The notes under the pieces were generated by a model. It was given only the letters and a program-made list of their open reading frames with translations. It made no database searches and was not told the DNA's origin. A DNA stretch of 16,341 nucleotides, from contig QAXH01004339.1 in the NCBI GenBank assembly GCA_004335635.1, forward strand, positions 314 to 16,654, written 5' to 3'. The position numbers and the translations under genes are program-made. Shown here piece by piece: positions 1-9,185 of this stretch (position 1 is the first letter of the stretch; each line of letters starts with the position of its first letter). This DNA is from Chloromonas sp. AAM2. Taxonomy: Eukaryota; Chlorophyta; Chlorophyceae; Chlamydomonadales; Chlamydomonadaceae.

Positions 1-240
1 TGGGAAGGATTCGTTTTCCCGTGCATCGCGGACGGATTCCGCAGCTAGATGCGGGAAAAGCAAGGGTTCTGCACCTCGGCACAATCCTTGCGTAGGCTTC
101 GTTTCCCCTCGCCTTGTGCTGTGCGGTGGTGCCCCATGGCTATCGCTCTTGTCGAAAACTACACAACAGCCAACAAACGCTCGAATCCTGTCGGCATAGC
201 ACGCAAAGTGTTCGCAATTATGTACGAGGCATGTGCTTGC
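1..240. other. Left-edge stretch without an assigned exon (probable intron of the WDR62-like gene)
   Basis: After the last supported exon of the minus-strand WD40 gene (ending at 241), I find no stretch encoding the segment expected next in WDR62/MAPKBP1, the serine/valine-tryptophan rich strand after the WDV motif. Candidate acceptors on the minus strand (CAG before about 69, TAG before about 44) either run into a stop or give peptides without family similarity. It is best read as intron 6 and possibly the start of another exon. Confidence 0.5.
239..240 (-). other. Candidate GC splice donor, WDR62-like intron 6
   Basis: The minus strand reads AAAG then GCAAGC right after the conserved WDVQNLAK segment. 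No good GT donor follows while the family similarity lasts. The downstream exon is not identified, so this donor has less support than the other two. Confidence 0.45.
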
Positions 241-3200
241 CTTTGCCAGGTTCTGCACATCCCACAGCACCAGGGTGTGATCGGAGTAGCAGACCGCCAG
301 CTGCTCCCCCGGGCCGTCAAATGCAGCCTGAAGGGCGTCGGGAAAGAGCTCCCCGGCGACCGCCGGCCCCACCAAACCCCGCCCAATCGCACCGCCCCCG
401 CTGCCACCACCACCGCCGCCCCCGCCCCCGCTGGACCTGCCGCCCAGCAGGCCTATAGTAGACGTTCGCAGGTCGGAGCAGCGCTGGGCAGCGGCCATAG
501 TCGGGCTGGGACGAGGGAGATTGCACCTGAAATGGTGCAGCAGGACACACGATTTGACTAAGCCATGACCGTCGGAGGTGTCGCATTAAGCCGCCCCATA
601 TTGAAAATCGCCAGCGTAGTATTGTGGCTGAAGAAGAAGACGTTCAGCAGTACACGTCATTATGCTGGTCAACCAGTCCTTTTGCCACGTGGTTATGAAC
701 CCCGTAGCTACCGGCCCACATATCAACGTGTCCCAGCTAGCGAGCCAGCTACTCAAGTCACTGACAATGGGCCGGACGGTACAGAGATGGCAAGAGAAAG
801 AGGACAGTCGGATAGGGCGAACGAACTTTGATGTTGCATGGGGGTTGGGCTTAACCACCCGGCCTCCTTACTTACACCGACCGGCGTCCACTTGCTTTCT
901 CTCTTTCTTTCTTCAAGGCACTGACCTGAACGCCAGGGTTTGCGTGGCAAACAGCCGCACCACGCCCGCGGTGCAGCACACCGCCACCACCTCCCGACTG
1001 ACAGCCAGACCATGTGCCGCCTTGACCTGAAAACCCGAGCGACACTCAATGACCATTTCAGAGAGGCCACACAGCTCGAACAAAGTTGCATAGTACGAGC
1101 ATGGCCACAGAAGTGTTGTTACACCTGGTTTACCACAGCACAACTCCAGGCATGGTGACTTGCTTTCAGGCTCAGTGTAGCCACTAATGTGGCCTTGTTG
1201 AGGTCTCACAACGGGTCTACAACTCGTTTCGAGGCCTGCCACAATCCAACTAGCTCTGCGCAGAGTACCACATCCGTTTGAACATCCTTTCAAAACCGTC
1301 ATCCCCAATTCTCTTCCTCGTCTCTCTCCTCTCTCTCTCTCTCTCTGGCTCTCACTCTTTTCACTCTCACATGACATGATCCTCTCACCTGTAGATCCAC
1401 GCTCTTCTCAACCACCGCTCTCCCCACACTCCGCACCAACAGCAGCAGCGCCCCCTCCCTGGTCAGCGCATACGCACACGCTGGCGTCCCCAGACCAGCC
1501 ACCGACCCCGCTGAGACCGGGGGAGCAGCCGCCGGCTCAACCGCCAGAAACGTCTCTCCCTTGAAGTCCCGGAAACTGACATGCTTGGGGTGCAGAATGA
1601 GGCTGGTGGGTAGGAGGGAGGGGGCACGTGCCCTTGCAGCCGGTAAGCCGGCACCGCCACTGTTGCTGGAGGCGATTGTCCACATCTGCAGGGACATATT
1701 CACAGGAAAGTTCAGGGTCTAGGTCTTGTAAGCCGGCACCACCGGCTGTTGGGTTAGGGTTTAGGCTCTGTGGCGGTATCGTTTACACCACGACACCGGA
1801 TAACTTGTCACTGACCCAGGCCCCAGGCGAATGTGAGTTGCAGCCCAGCCATGCTCGTCTTTCAGAGAAGCCATGTACTGACGCTGATGCTGATGCCCCA
1901 CCCCGGCTTACCCACCTGGAGCAAGAAATCAAAACGAGCACAGCGCACAAAGCAGGCAACACACGGCAATCGCCCAGAACCAATCATGACTATCTGCCCA
2001 GGCAAGCACGTGCCAGCCACCTCCACACACCCCCCCCCCCACACACACACACACTTGCCTTGATCTGTTCCCTGCCCACGCACATCACCGCCCCGCAGTC
2101 ATGCGTGAAGCAGGCACTCAGCACGGCCATCTGTGCGCCCACACGCGCCACCACCGCACCCGCATGCCAGTCCCAGAGGCATAGCTGCCCGTCGTAAGAA
2201 GTGCCCGAAGAAAGCAACAGACGGCCTGCAAGAAACCGTCAGTGTGGGTGACTGTATATGAGCAAGTGAGTGAGGAAACAAGTGAGAGAGGGGAAGTGAG
2301 TGGTTATGTGAAGCTGATGGCAGACGTACAAAGCCTTCCAAGCTGTGGAAGAAACCGCTTAGCTGTGCAACATTGCTGCGGGGCTCCGACAGCTGCAATA
2401 GAAAATCTGGCAAATCTGGCAATAGAAAATTTGGCAAATCTGGCAATAAATCTGGCAATAAATTTGGTGAATCTGGCAGCTGTTAGCGCTAGCAATCAAT
2501 CGTGTACAGGGGATTTCTGTAGGAGCTGGAGGTGGTAATGATCGGTGCTCAGCACATGATACAGTGGATCGAATCCGGACGCACCATCGTTGCTGAACGC
2601 CAGGCTTCCGATGCCATTCTTATGGTGCTTCAGCTGCTGCACTGCCTTGCCCGTCGATGCCTCCCATACATGCACTTCGGGTGCACCAATTCCCACCTCC
2701 CCTGCTGCAATGTACTGCCCATCTGGTTTGAACGCCAAGCAACCGAGCGGGACACGTGGGGCGGTACGCTTTGGCTTGAATATGCGGGTTTGCTGCTTGG
2801 TGACCGAGTTGATAAGGATGACGTAGCAGCCAGCCACGTAGGCGAGCATGCCAGGGGTAATTGGGTGCCATGCGGATGCAGCACTGCTGTCAGGTGTTGT
2901 GCTACCAAGGCCGATGCATCGCCTTAGTATCAGCTCTGGGACGGCTGGCTGCGAGGGCGTGCATGGGAGCATGCAGCAGGCATGGGAACGGGATATGGGC
3001 AGGTGCATGGCAGGTGCATGCATTCAGATGTGTGGTCAGAACGTGCACAAATGATCGGATGATTGCATGTCACCAGACAGCTCGCGCTTTGACTGCTGCA
3101 AGCATAAGCTGAGGGCAAACTCAAAGAACGGTAGCTGATGAGCCTGGCAGAATGTTCACCTTGCTGTATGATTAGCAGCTGAACATACATGCTCAATGAG

Positions 3201-3382
3201 ACGGATGGGCTGTGTGGCATGGGGGTGATGTTGTCTACGCTACTGCTATGAGTGGTGGGTGAGTCATCGTGCCCGCTTTGAGTTGTCATCTTGATTGATT
3301 TATAATGATCGGAAAGTACCTGTGACGCGGAGGAAGCCTTGGCCCGCGCAGCTGCGGGCCTGGCTTTGCTTCGAGCCTCCAT
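241..3382 (-). CDS. WDR62: WDR62/MAPKBP1-like WD40-repeat scaffold protein, N-terminal 426 residues (3' part beyond left edge)
   Basis: Exons on the minus strand are 3382-3320, 2948-2585, 2225-2059, 1685-1389, 1026-926 and 526-241, and all junctions keep frame. The start ATG (3382-3380) has an in-frame TGA two codons upstream. After a basic 21-residue leader come WD40 blades that follow WDR62/MAPKBP1 segment by segment: AYVAGCYVILIN, CLAFKPDGQYIAAGE, VHVWEASTGKAV, FSNDGRLLLSSGTSYDGQL, REQIKMWTI, CTAGVVRLF, NLPRP, and SDHTLVLWDVQNLAK. In animals these proteins are JNK-pathway and centrosome/spindle-pole scaffolds; their role in algae is unknown to me. An insertion with eight consecutive glycines (residues about 364-371) precedes the last blade. 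Introns 3 and 6 appear to use GC donors. The family is about 1,500 residues in animals, so most of the protein is outside the window. Family assignment is strong; the exact exon 1 and exon 6 ends are less certain. Confidence 0.85.
1321..1346. repeat. CT dinucleotide microsatellite in WDR62-like intron 4
   Basis: A run of TC/CT units on the plus strand lies in the intron between the exons ending at 1389 and starting at 1026. The reverse strand is GA-rich, so it is not the polypyrimidine tract of this minus-strand intron. Confidence 0.9.
2024..2055. repeat. C-run plus CA microsatellite just inside WDR62-like intron 3
   Basis: A cytosine homopolymer is followed by a CA run on the plus strand. 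On the minus strand this is GT repeats starting three bases after the GC donor of intron 3, so the spliceosome meets many potential GT dinucleotides there. Confidence 0.9.
2057..2058 (-). other. GC splice donor, WDR62-like intron 3
   Basis: The minus strand reads ATCAAG then GCAAGT, a good match to the known GC-donor context AAG|GCAAGT. Joining AAG to ATGTGG at 1685 keeps phase 0 and rebuilds REQIK-MWTI, as in the family. Using the nearest GT, four bases later, would break the frame. Confidence 0.8.
2402..2478. repeat. AT-rich short tandem repeat in WDR62-like intron 2
   Basis: The unit AATCTGGCAATA with variants (AATTTGGCAAATCTGGC and others) is repeated about six times, imperfectly, wholly inside the intron between 2584 and 2226. 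Confidence 0.85.
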
Positions 3383-3623
3383 CTGTCAGGGCCTGCTCAA
3401 TTCGTCTGCACTCACAGCATCTCCATGTTTCGCCGACACATGTAGATTGCAACCCGACTGTTGTGCAACTATGCAGAGAGGTCGGCTTTTGAAATTCCTG
3501 AGCTCGTTTCTTGACAGTTAACCGTTGCAAGAAGGGCTCGCCCAGCGTGTAACGTTTGTTGCTGAATGAACCACTGATACCATATTTGGCGGGCACACCA
3601 GGACCGTGTTTCTTTGCGACCCA
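3383..3623. promoter_or_regulatory. Shared divergent promoter region
   Basis: About 240 bases separate the start codons of the minus-strand WD40 gene (3382) and the plus-strand docking/EF-hand gene (3624), so both 5' UTRs and core promoters must lie here or overlap the first exons. I see no clear TATA box. Function is inferred from layout only. Confidence 0.6.
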
Positions 3624-4987
3624 ATGGCGAGCCGCGTCGTGGCCCGGGATGTCGATAAGCTGGACGCTGTACCCGATGCAAAGCTTCAGGCTCTAGATAA
3701 GGCATTCCTGGTGGGTGGAACAAGTGGTGCAGGTGTGAACAAGGGCATTACATCGTTTCATTTGGTACGGTACGGTACGGTCAATGCATGTCAATTCATG
3801 ACCACTGACAAAAGGCCTGCCACATAGGCTATCGCACACGGCCAAGAGTTATTTAGTTGTTCTGCTCCGCACACACTCCATACATACATGCCTGACCATG
3901 CCGGGGCAATGAGGCATGAGCTTCTGTGCGTGTCTGCATGCATGCATGGTATCATTCAATCCACAGGCATGATACCATACACGCCAGCGTGCTTGCACAC
4001 AATTGAAGCATGCACATGGGCAGCAGTATGTCGCCCTATCACACTTATCATGTCCTAGACCTGCCAGGAGTTAGGCAGCTTGACATCACTGCTGCTAAAC
4101 AGCCCATGCATGCATACATGCATGCCTGACCATGCTGTGGCATGAGGCATGAGCGTCTGTGCGTTCAATTTCAAAGACACGCAGGCTGACATCTCTGCAA
4201 GCAGCACATGCCAAGTGCATCACGTGTGCAGGAAAAGCATGGCATTGACAAGCTGTTTGGAGACCTTCTGTATCACATGGTCGAGAACAAACCCCAGGAC
4301 CCCATCCAGTTCGTCATTGATGCGTTAGAATTCAACCTTGACTATGCCACACAGGTGTGAAATAGTTGACCGTTTGAACACACCACACTGCAGCTCTCTT
4401 CAGCATCAGCCCGATAGACAGCACAGGCATAGAACACAATGTGACTTTTCTTCACCACCCGACATGGGCCAGCTGTTGCAGGGAACAGCCAATGGGCCGT
4501 TGCCCACTGTGACTCTGTGCTGTGCCAAGTGCATGGGCAACCATGGCTGCGATCTGCCTGCATGGTGGTCACATGTGCAACATTCTCTAGAGTCCGTGCC
4601 ACCAGCATCAGGATCACGATGATCACATGGCTTTTGCATATTGCGGTTGATGGTGATGCAGTCAGGCTCATGCGTCACAGCATGCTTCCTTTAATCACCA
4701 ATGCAGGACCCGGCGACAGGGCTACCGGAGCACCGGAAGTCCAAGCTAACAGACGTGTTCAGGATCATGGACAAGGTACAGTAGGAAGGCAGGCTAATTC
4801 GCACACCGCACCACCCCAAGCTTGACTAACTGCGGTTCACATTGCCGCCGATATGCAGTTTGTAATGTCAACGAGTGTACATAGGAGTGCTTCATAGTGA
4901 TTGCATTCCCAGAAACCAGCCGTATCATTGACGCAACTCACAGCCATAGTGAAAAGTAGCAGCCCTCCCCGGACTGAAGGCCATGTA

Positions 4988-5021
<34 letters not shown>

Positions 5022-6619
5022 GCCATAGTGGACGTTGACATGTGTCGGACGCTGACAGTGATGGTGCCTGCCATTCCGTAGGAGGGCCTGGGCAAGATTT
5101 CCTTCGCCAGCCTTCAGGTGCGAGTGAACAGAAGTCGAGTTTAGCAGCGGTTGAAAGATATGTTGGGGTACCAGATAAAGACAACCCATTGCAAGTGCTG
5201 TGATTCTCAAGCTTTACAACGGATGCAAGTGCTGCCACCAAGGCGGTTGTCTGTCGGAACAAGTGCATTAGCATCATAACTGCGTTAGCATCATGGAAAG
5301 CTGATGATCTTGACCATACACACCTTGCTCACTCATTCACTTGCTGCGTTGTTCTGTCTATGCAGGCATATGCTCAGAAGTACGGTGGAGCGGCACTGTA
5401 AGTGTTGCTTAGCATCAAACCCTAAGTGCTCAGCACTGCAAAGGGCCAGCGGGGCGCAGGGGGCAGGGGTGCAATCCTGGAGGTCCAGGGGTCGTCCAGG
5501 GGTCAGATTCAAAAGCGTGGAGTACTAGCTAGGGGCACTCGGGGGCAGGGAGCACTCTGGGCCACAGGCCAGAAAACAGTAGGAAACCAAAACGTTGTCT
5601 ACAGCCACACGGATGTCTGGTGCTCAGCACCTCACCTCCACACGCCAGCATGGAATAGGGCATCAGTCTTGAAGAGGGATTGAGCATTCTGAGGTTTGGT
5701 TGTGTCAAAGACATATGAATGGCCGAATCAGACTTCAGAATGGTTTTAGTGTGTGCCTGGCTGTTGTTGTTGCCTTTGTGATCATCCCTGCCCAGTGCAC
5801 ACAAAGGGCATACTCAGTAACCCAGGGACATGAAACTCAAAGTCAGTCAATAACAGCAAGCACCATCACCTAGCCTACCTTTGCGCTTGTTTGACAACGG
5901 CCATCATCAACTGCATGCACACACCTGGATATCTATGACATATGTATTATGTCTATGTCCGATGTGCTGACTGTCTGTCCTTTGTGTTCGCTTACCAACC
6001 GCGTCTGGCCCCCGTGCTTGTTGCAGTGGACCCTCTGAGTTGCAATCCATCTTCACGGACTTTCAGCCTGGGGAGGACAACCTCATCACACTGCACGAGT
6101 TCCTGGTAAGCCAGTCGACCTGATTTGGGTTCGGCTTGGGGCTCTTCACACCGTGATGGGGCGACTTACCCGCAAGTGCTGCCATAACAAGTGCCACTAG
6201 CATGTGTCGGATGTGTGTACTGCTTGATGTGTACTGCTTGACGTAATCGATAACAAGTGGGTTGCCGTTGCGTGTTTGACGTAACGAATGTTTGGCCATC
6301 ACGTGTTTGTGCAGGTATATTAAACCAGCCTAGCCGGAACCGCATAGCACTGTGTATAGGGGGTTCAGAGAGCACATCTGTCCTACACTAGTGACAAAAT
6401 TGACCGGTCCCCTCAGAGCACATTCGCATCCCACAATACGTTCACTCACACTCAATTCGTTACACTCGCGACGTCGAAGCACTACTTCTGTCCCTATAGT
6501 CAGAGCTTATGTGGTTCTGATTGCGTGCACGCTTGTTTTCGCAGGTGTACTTTTCCAAGGTTTCCCGGACAATCCCCAACAGCACCTTTGACGCGCTGAT
6601 CAAGGACCTTATGTCGTAG
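3624..6619 (+). CDS. RIIa/DPY-30-like docking domain plus degenerate EF-hand protein, 166 residues
   Basis: Exons are 3624-3710, 4232-4354, 4707-4775, 5082-5117, 5366-5397, 6027-6105 and 6545-6619 (TAG). All have GT...AG introns and consistent phase. Residues about 27-60 hold a docking-helix signature (FLEKHGIDKLFGDLLYHM, then the DPIQFVIDAL motif) typical of RIIa/DPY-30-like dimerisation-docking domains. These domains dimerise and grip an amphipathic helix on a partner, as in axonemal radial spokes. The first EF-hand-like loop spans residues 92-103 (DKEGLGKISFAS); it lacks an acidic residue at position 12. The second spans 129-140, ends in glutamate and starts with glutamine, so calcium binding is doubtful. 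The order of domains recalls EFCAB10 and radial-spoke protein RSP7, but the protein is short. A ciliary role is an inference from the domains and the divergent WD40 neighbour. The gene structure is secure; the exact orthologue is not. Confidence 0.87.
3764..3780. repeat. Short GGTAC-type pentanucleotide repeat
   Basis: Three copies of GGTAC/TACGG in a row lie within intron 1 of the docking/EF-hand gene. Confidence 0.8.
3882..4164. repeat. Pair of diverged direct repeats of about 50 bp in intron 1
   Basis: Copy one (3882-3931) and copy two (about 4112-4164) share ACATGC, CCTGACCATGC, a GGC-rich spacer, then GAGGCATGAGC and TCTGTGCGT. They are about 230 bases apart and flanked by GCATGCAT runs. 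Both are wholly inside intron 1 (3711-4231). Confidence 0.8.
3946..3978. repeat. 10-bp inverted repeat (hairpin) in intron 1
   Basis: ATGGTATCAT (3946-3955) and ATGATACCAT (3969-3978) are perfect inverted copies with a 13-base loop. They lie just downstream of the first of the two 50-bp direct repeats. Confidence 0.75.
4940..5030 (+). mobile_element. Short CAA-tailed retroposon-like insertion, copy 1, with 12-bp target duplication
   Basis: The direct repeat ACAGCCATAGTG occurs at 4940-4951 and 5019-5030. Between them (4952-5018) lie about 67 bases containing the core CTGAAGGCCATGT and a CAA-rich tail. The core also occurs near 8240 and 9060. A target-site duplication plus a simple-repeat 3' tail is the hallmark of target-primed retroposition by non-LTR machinery. 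It sits in intron 3 of the docking/EF-hand gene in the sense direction. Confidence 0.7.
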
Positions 6620-7026
6620 ACATGACCTCACTCAGATCACAAATATGACCTCACTCACTGGATATTCTCTGATCTGGATATCTCACAGGATTGTCCCAGA
6701 ACTGGTAAACCGCTTTTTTTCCAAAGATATGATTTTAACATGCTGTGGCTTTGATGACACCAGGGCGACAGACATGCTGCCTCTGTGGTTTTGGTGATGC
6801 CGCTTACATCTTTGTCTAAAAGCATCAGTCAGTGAATTTCAGGGTGTTGATCTGGGCCCATGTCTGACAGCCTTTGGCAGCACGCCTAGTGCTTTGACTT
6901 GTGTGTTCTTTGCTCCTTGCGCCTTGAAAATGCCTTCTGTTGCTCAGGGTTAGTTAGAACGGTATCCAGCCTCGTCTTTTGCATGGCTTACTAGCGTATG
7001 CGCTCGGTGCATGTGGGCCCCCCTGA

Positions 7027-7031
7027 TGTAA
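7027..7031 (+). terminator. Candidate TGTAA polyadenylation signal for the docking/EF-hand gene
   Basis: This is the first TGTAA on the plus strand after the stop codon at 6619, giving a 3' UTR of about 420 bases. TGTAA is the usual poly(A) signal in volvocine green algae. It is a short motif, so chance occurrence is possible. Confidence 0.4.
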
Positions 7032-7214
7032 TCTATGTATACATATTTACATGTGTTTCAGGGACCTCATAGTTCAGACATGATCCACACCATGGCATGG
7101 CTGAGACCTCTTGCATGTCAGCAACGTAGCTCTTATGACCTCAAGGACACGGCTTGCTATTGAAGCATTGCCACAGATGCATGTGTGCCTCATGTTACAG
7201 ATACACGGCATCGT

Positions 7215-7250
7215 GGGAGAGCACTTGCTGATGGGAGAGCACTTGCTGAT
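7215..7250. repeat. Perfect 18-bp tandem duplication
   Basis: GGGAGAGCACTTGCTGAT occurs twice head to tail (7215-7232 and 7233-7250) in the intergenic region, with no differences between copies. Confidence 0.95.
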
Positions 7251-8219
7251 CGAGCTGTCAGGTTGTGTCCAGGCGGGCCTGCAAACTCAGCTAAGTGGTT
7301 ACTTTCAAGTACACGTGGGTAACACATACGATTGGAGCATATGCATGACAGAACAGGCCCAACAGACCAGCAGAATCTGATTTGAAGCAGGACATCGTAT
7401 GTCAACAGTCGTCGACCATCTCGGCATTTCCACAGCGAGCAGCAGTAGTGGGTGGTTGTTCCATACACAGTGACGCAACCAGCCTTAAACAGCTCACTAT
7501 CATCAACCACGTTATGACTGCCCTCCATTCTTGCAGTCAAGACCACAATGTCAGTTACCGTATTGTTCAGCGAATTTCGAAACCTGATGGTCAGAAGAAA
7601 GTTACGAACTAGGTTTCTGGCTGTTTCGCTTTCACGAACCTCAGGAATTTTGCACATTTTTGCAGTTGGAACGGCGTTAAAGACCACTCAGTAAAGCCCA
7701 CAGTAGGTCAGGTAGTGTTGACGTGTCTGTGTGTTTTACATAGAGATCGCAGCAGTGGGGCCCACATGCACCAAGCGTGAACCCAACGAATTGTCCTAGA
7801 ACTGGCAACCATACTAATTCTGCACATATCCAAAATCAACAATCATTGAACACGCAGGCAAGGCCTGCAATATCTGAATCATGAATACTCTCGAGTCCCT
7901 AAAATGTAAGATATCCGAAGCCAACAGCAACAAGCAACCAACACAACATCATCATGTCCGTCCGGGCCTGCCTAAGCAATTGTCCCTGTAATCTGTGCAG
8001 TACACCACCTGTGCACAAGTTGTAGACCAAATTAGTTGAGGTTTTTCATTGCTCTCATCTAGTTTGCGTTTGCCAGAATCAGGCGCTAACTAGGACGGTA
8101 TGGCCTATACCTAATTACAAGAACGCAATGGTAGATTTCACTGAGGCGGGTGCTGCATGTCATGCCTAGGACTGGTGTTAATCAACCCTTTGATCTATCG
8201 TTGGCTTTAGCTACATTCC

Positions 8220-8272
8220 ACATGATACCGCCCGGACTGAAGGCCATGTCAACACCAACAACAACAGCCACG

Positions 8273-8308
<36 letters not shown>

Positions 8309-8313
8309 TGATA
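8220..8313 (+). mobile_element. Short CAA-tailed retroposon-like insertion, copy 2, with 8-bp target duplication
   Basis: ACATGATA flanks the insertion at 8220-8227 and 8306-8313. The insert (8228-8305) has the core CGGACTGAAGGCCATGT and then a long CAA tail interrupted once by CCACGA. Compared with copies 1 and 3 it begins later in the shared sequence, as expected of 5' truncation. It has TGTCA where the other copies have TGTAA. Confidence 0.7.
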
Positions 8314-9029
8314 TGGCCTAAATCCTATCCAAAAGAAGGCCTGAGCTAACCTTGATTCGTGCCCAACACAAGAGGAACCTGAGCAATCATGGGGGCCTAA
8401 CCGTCCTGAACAAGGTTTCAGGGAAAAGCGGACCCTTCGAGCTCTGTACAACGTACGAATGGCTTAGTCAACCTTGAAGTTGGCAGCCTGACCTAGCCTT
8501 GATCCCAGCCCACCACATGAGCCACGTGGGAGAGCATCTGCAGTGCCTGTACTGACACTCTAAGTTCGCATCTGTGGCCCAAAGTGCAGCCCCGCTTGTG
8601 CCCCCAGAGCCGTCTTAAACTGCTGACTCGAGCCCCCTGCTGTTGCGTCTGCTTGTGACAGGGAGCCGTCCCAATTCCACCGGGTTTCAGTGGTTCAACT
8701 GCGATTTGTAATCTGAGCTTCCGGCTGTTGCAATACCGTATGCCGGCGCTCAACTTCCGTTCGCCAGCCTGCCGTAGCTTCCGTATGCTACGACCAGGCA
8801 TATTCCGCTGGCAACTTCCGCACATGGGTGACTGTGCACCGTACATGGATGACTGGACTGCACGACGTCTGCTTGATATTTATAGGCACGCCTTGTCTGT
8901 GCCTGGGCACAGAAGTCTTTCCGTGACTAAGGGTTCGGCTCCTTCCTGGCTCTTTGATCTCAACTGAGTTCGCCGTGCTCTCCGCATCGGCTCCGTTCAC
9001 ACTGCTGCGTGCCGCACTTGTTGCTTGTT

Positions 9030-9110
9030 GCCCTGACTGTTGTTGTTGTTTACATGGCCTTCAGTGCGGGGAGGACTGCTCAGCAGGGCGCTGAAGCAGG
9101 GCCCTGATTG
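9030..9110 (-). mobile_element. Short CAA-tailed retroposon-like insertion, copy 3, with imperfect 10-bp target duplication
   Basis: GCCCTGACTG (9030-9039) and GCCCTGATTG (9101-9110) flank a 61-base insert. Read on the minus strand, the insert contains AGCAG, CCTCCCCG, then ACTGAAGGCCATGT and a short CAA tail. It shares the most 5' sequence with copy 1. It lies 76 bases or more past the GDPD stop codon, in the same direction as that gene. Confidence 0.65.
9050..9054 (-). terminator. Candidate TGTAA polyadenylation signal for the GDPD gene, inside a retroposon-like copy
   Basis: This is the first TGTAA on the minus strand past the GDPD stop codon (9186), about 132 bases downstream. It belongs to the conserved GCCATGTAAAC core of insertion copy 3, so the element may provide the 3' end signal of this gene. 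It has not been checked against transcript ends. Confidence 0.45.
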
Positions 9111-9185
9111 CGTTGTGATCACGTGCTGTGACGAAAAACGTCATGCGGTGGCGTCGTGATGAGGTGATGAGGCACCGGGTGTGGA

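Larger units (their letters stand above)
6620..9185. other. Convergent intergenic region without recognisable genes
   Basis: The region lies between the stop codons of the plus-strand docking/EF-hand gene and the minus-strand GDPD gene. It should hold both 3' UTRs. I find no exon chain with family similarity on either strand. Visible contents are a TGTAA motif at 7027, an 18-bp tandem duplication at 7215-7250, and two CAA-tailed insertions at about 8220 and 9030. The longest reading frames here have no recognisable domain or splice logic. Confidence 0.65.

Noticed and set aside
1751..1765. Telomere-like GGGTTAGGGTTTAGG.
   Set aside because: Barely two units inside an intron; chance is sufficient.
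3517..3531. RFX X-box-like motif (GTTAACCGTTGCAAG) in the divergent promoter.
   Set aside because: Half-sites and spacing fit the consensus poorly, and RFX regulation is not expected in green algae.
7190..7687. Minus-strand 165-codon open frame in the convergent intergenic region.
   Set aside because: No domain, no start context and no splice-linked partners recognised.
8772..8792. Small hairpin CGTAGC...GCTACG as a regulatory structure.
   Set aside because: A six-base stem in intergenic DNA with no gene context is not meaningful alone.
8220..9110. The copies at about 8230 (+) and 9060 (-) as terminal inverted repeats of one 0.9-kb DNA transposon.
   Set aside because: Each copy has its own distinct flanking direct repeat and a third copy stands alone at about 4960, so independent insertions explain the data better.
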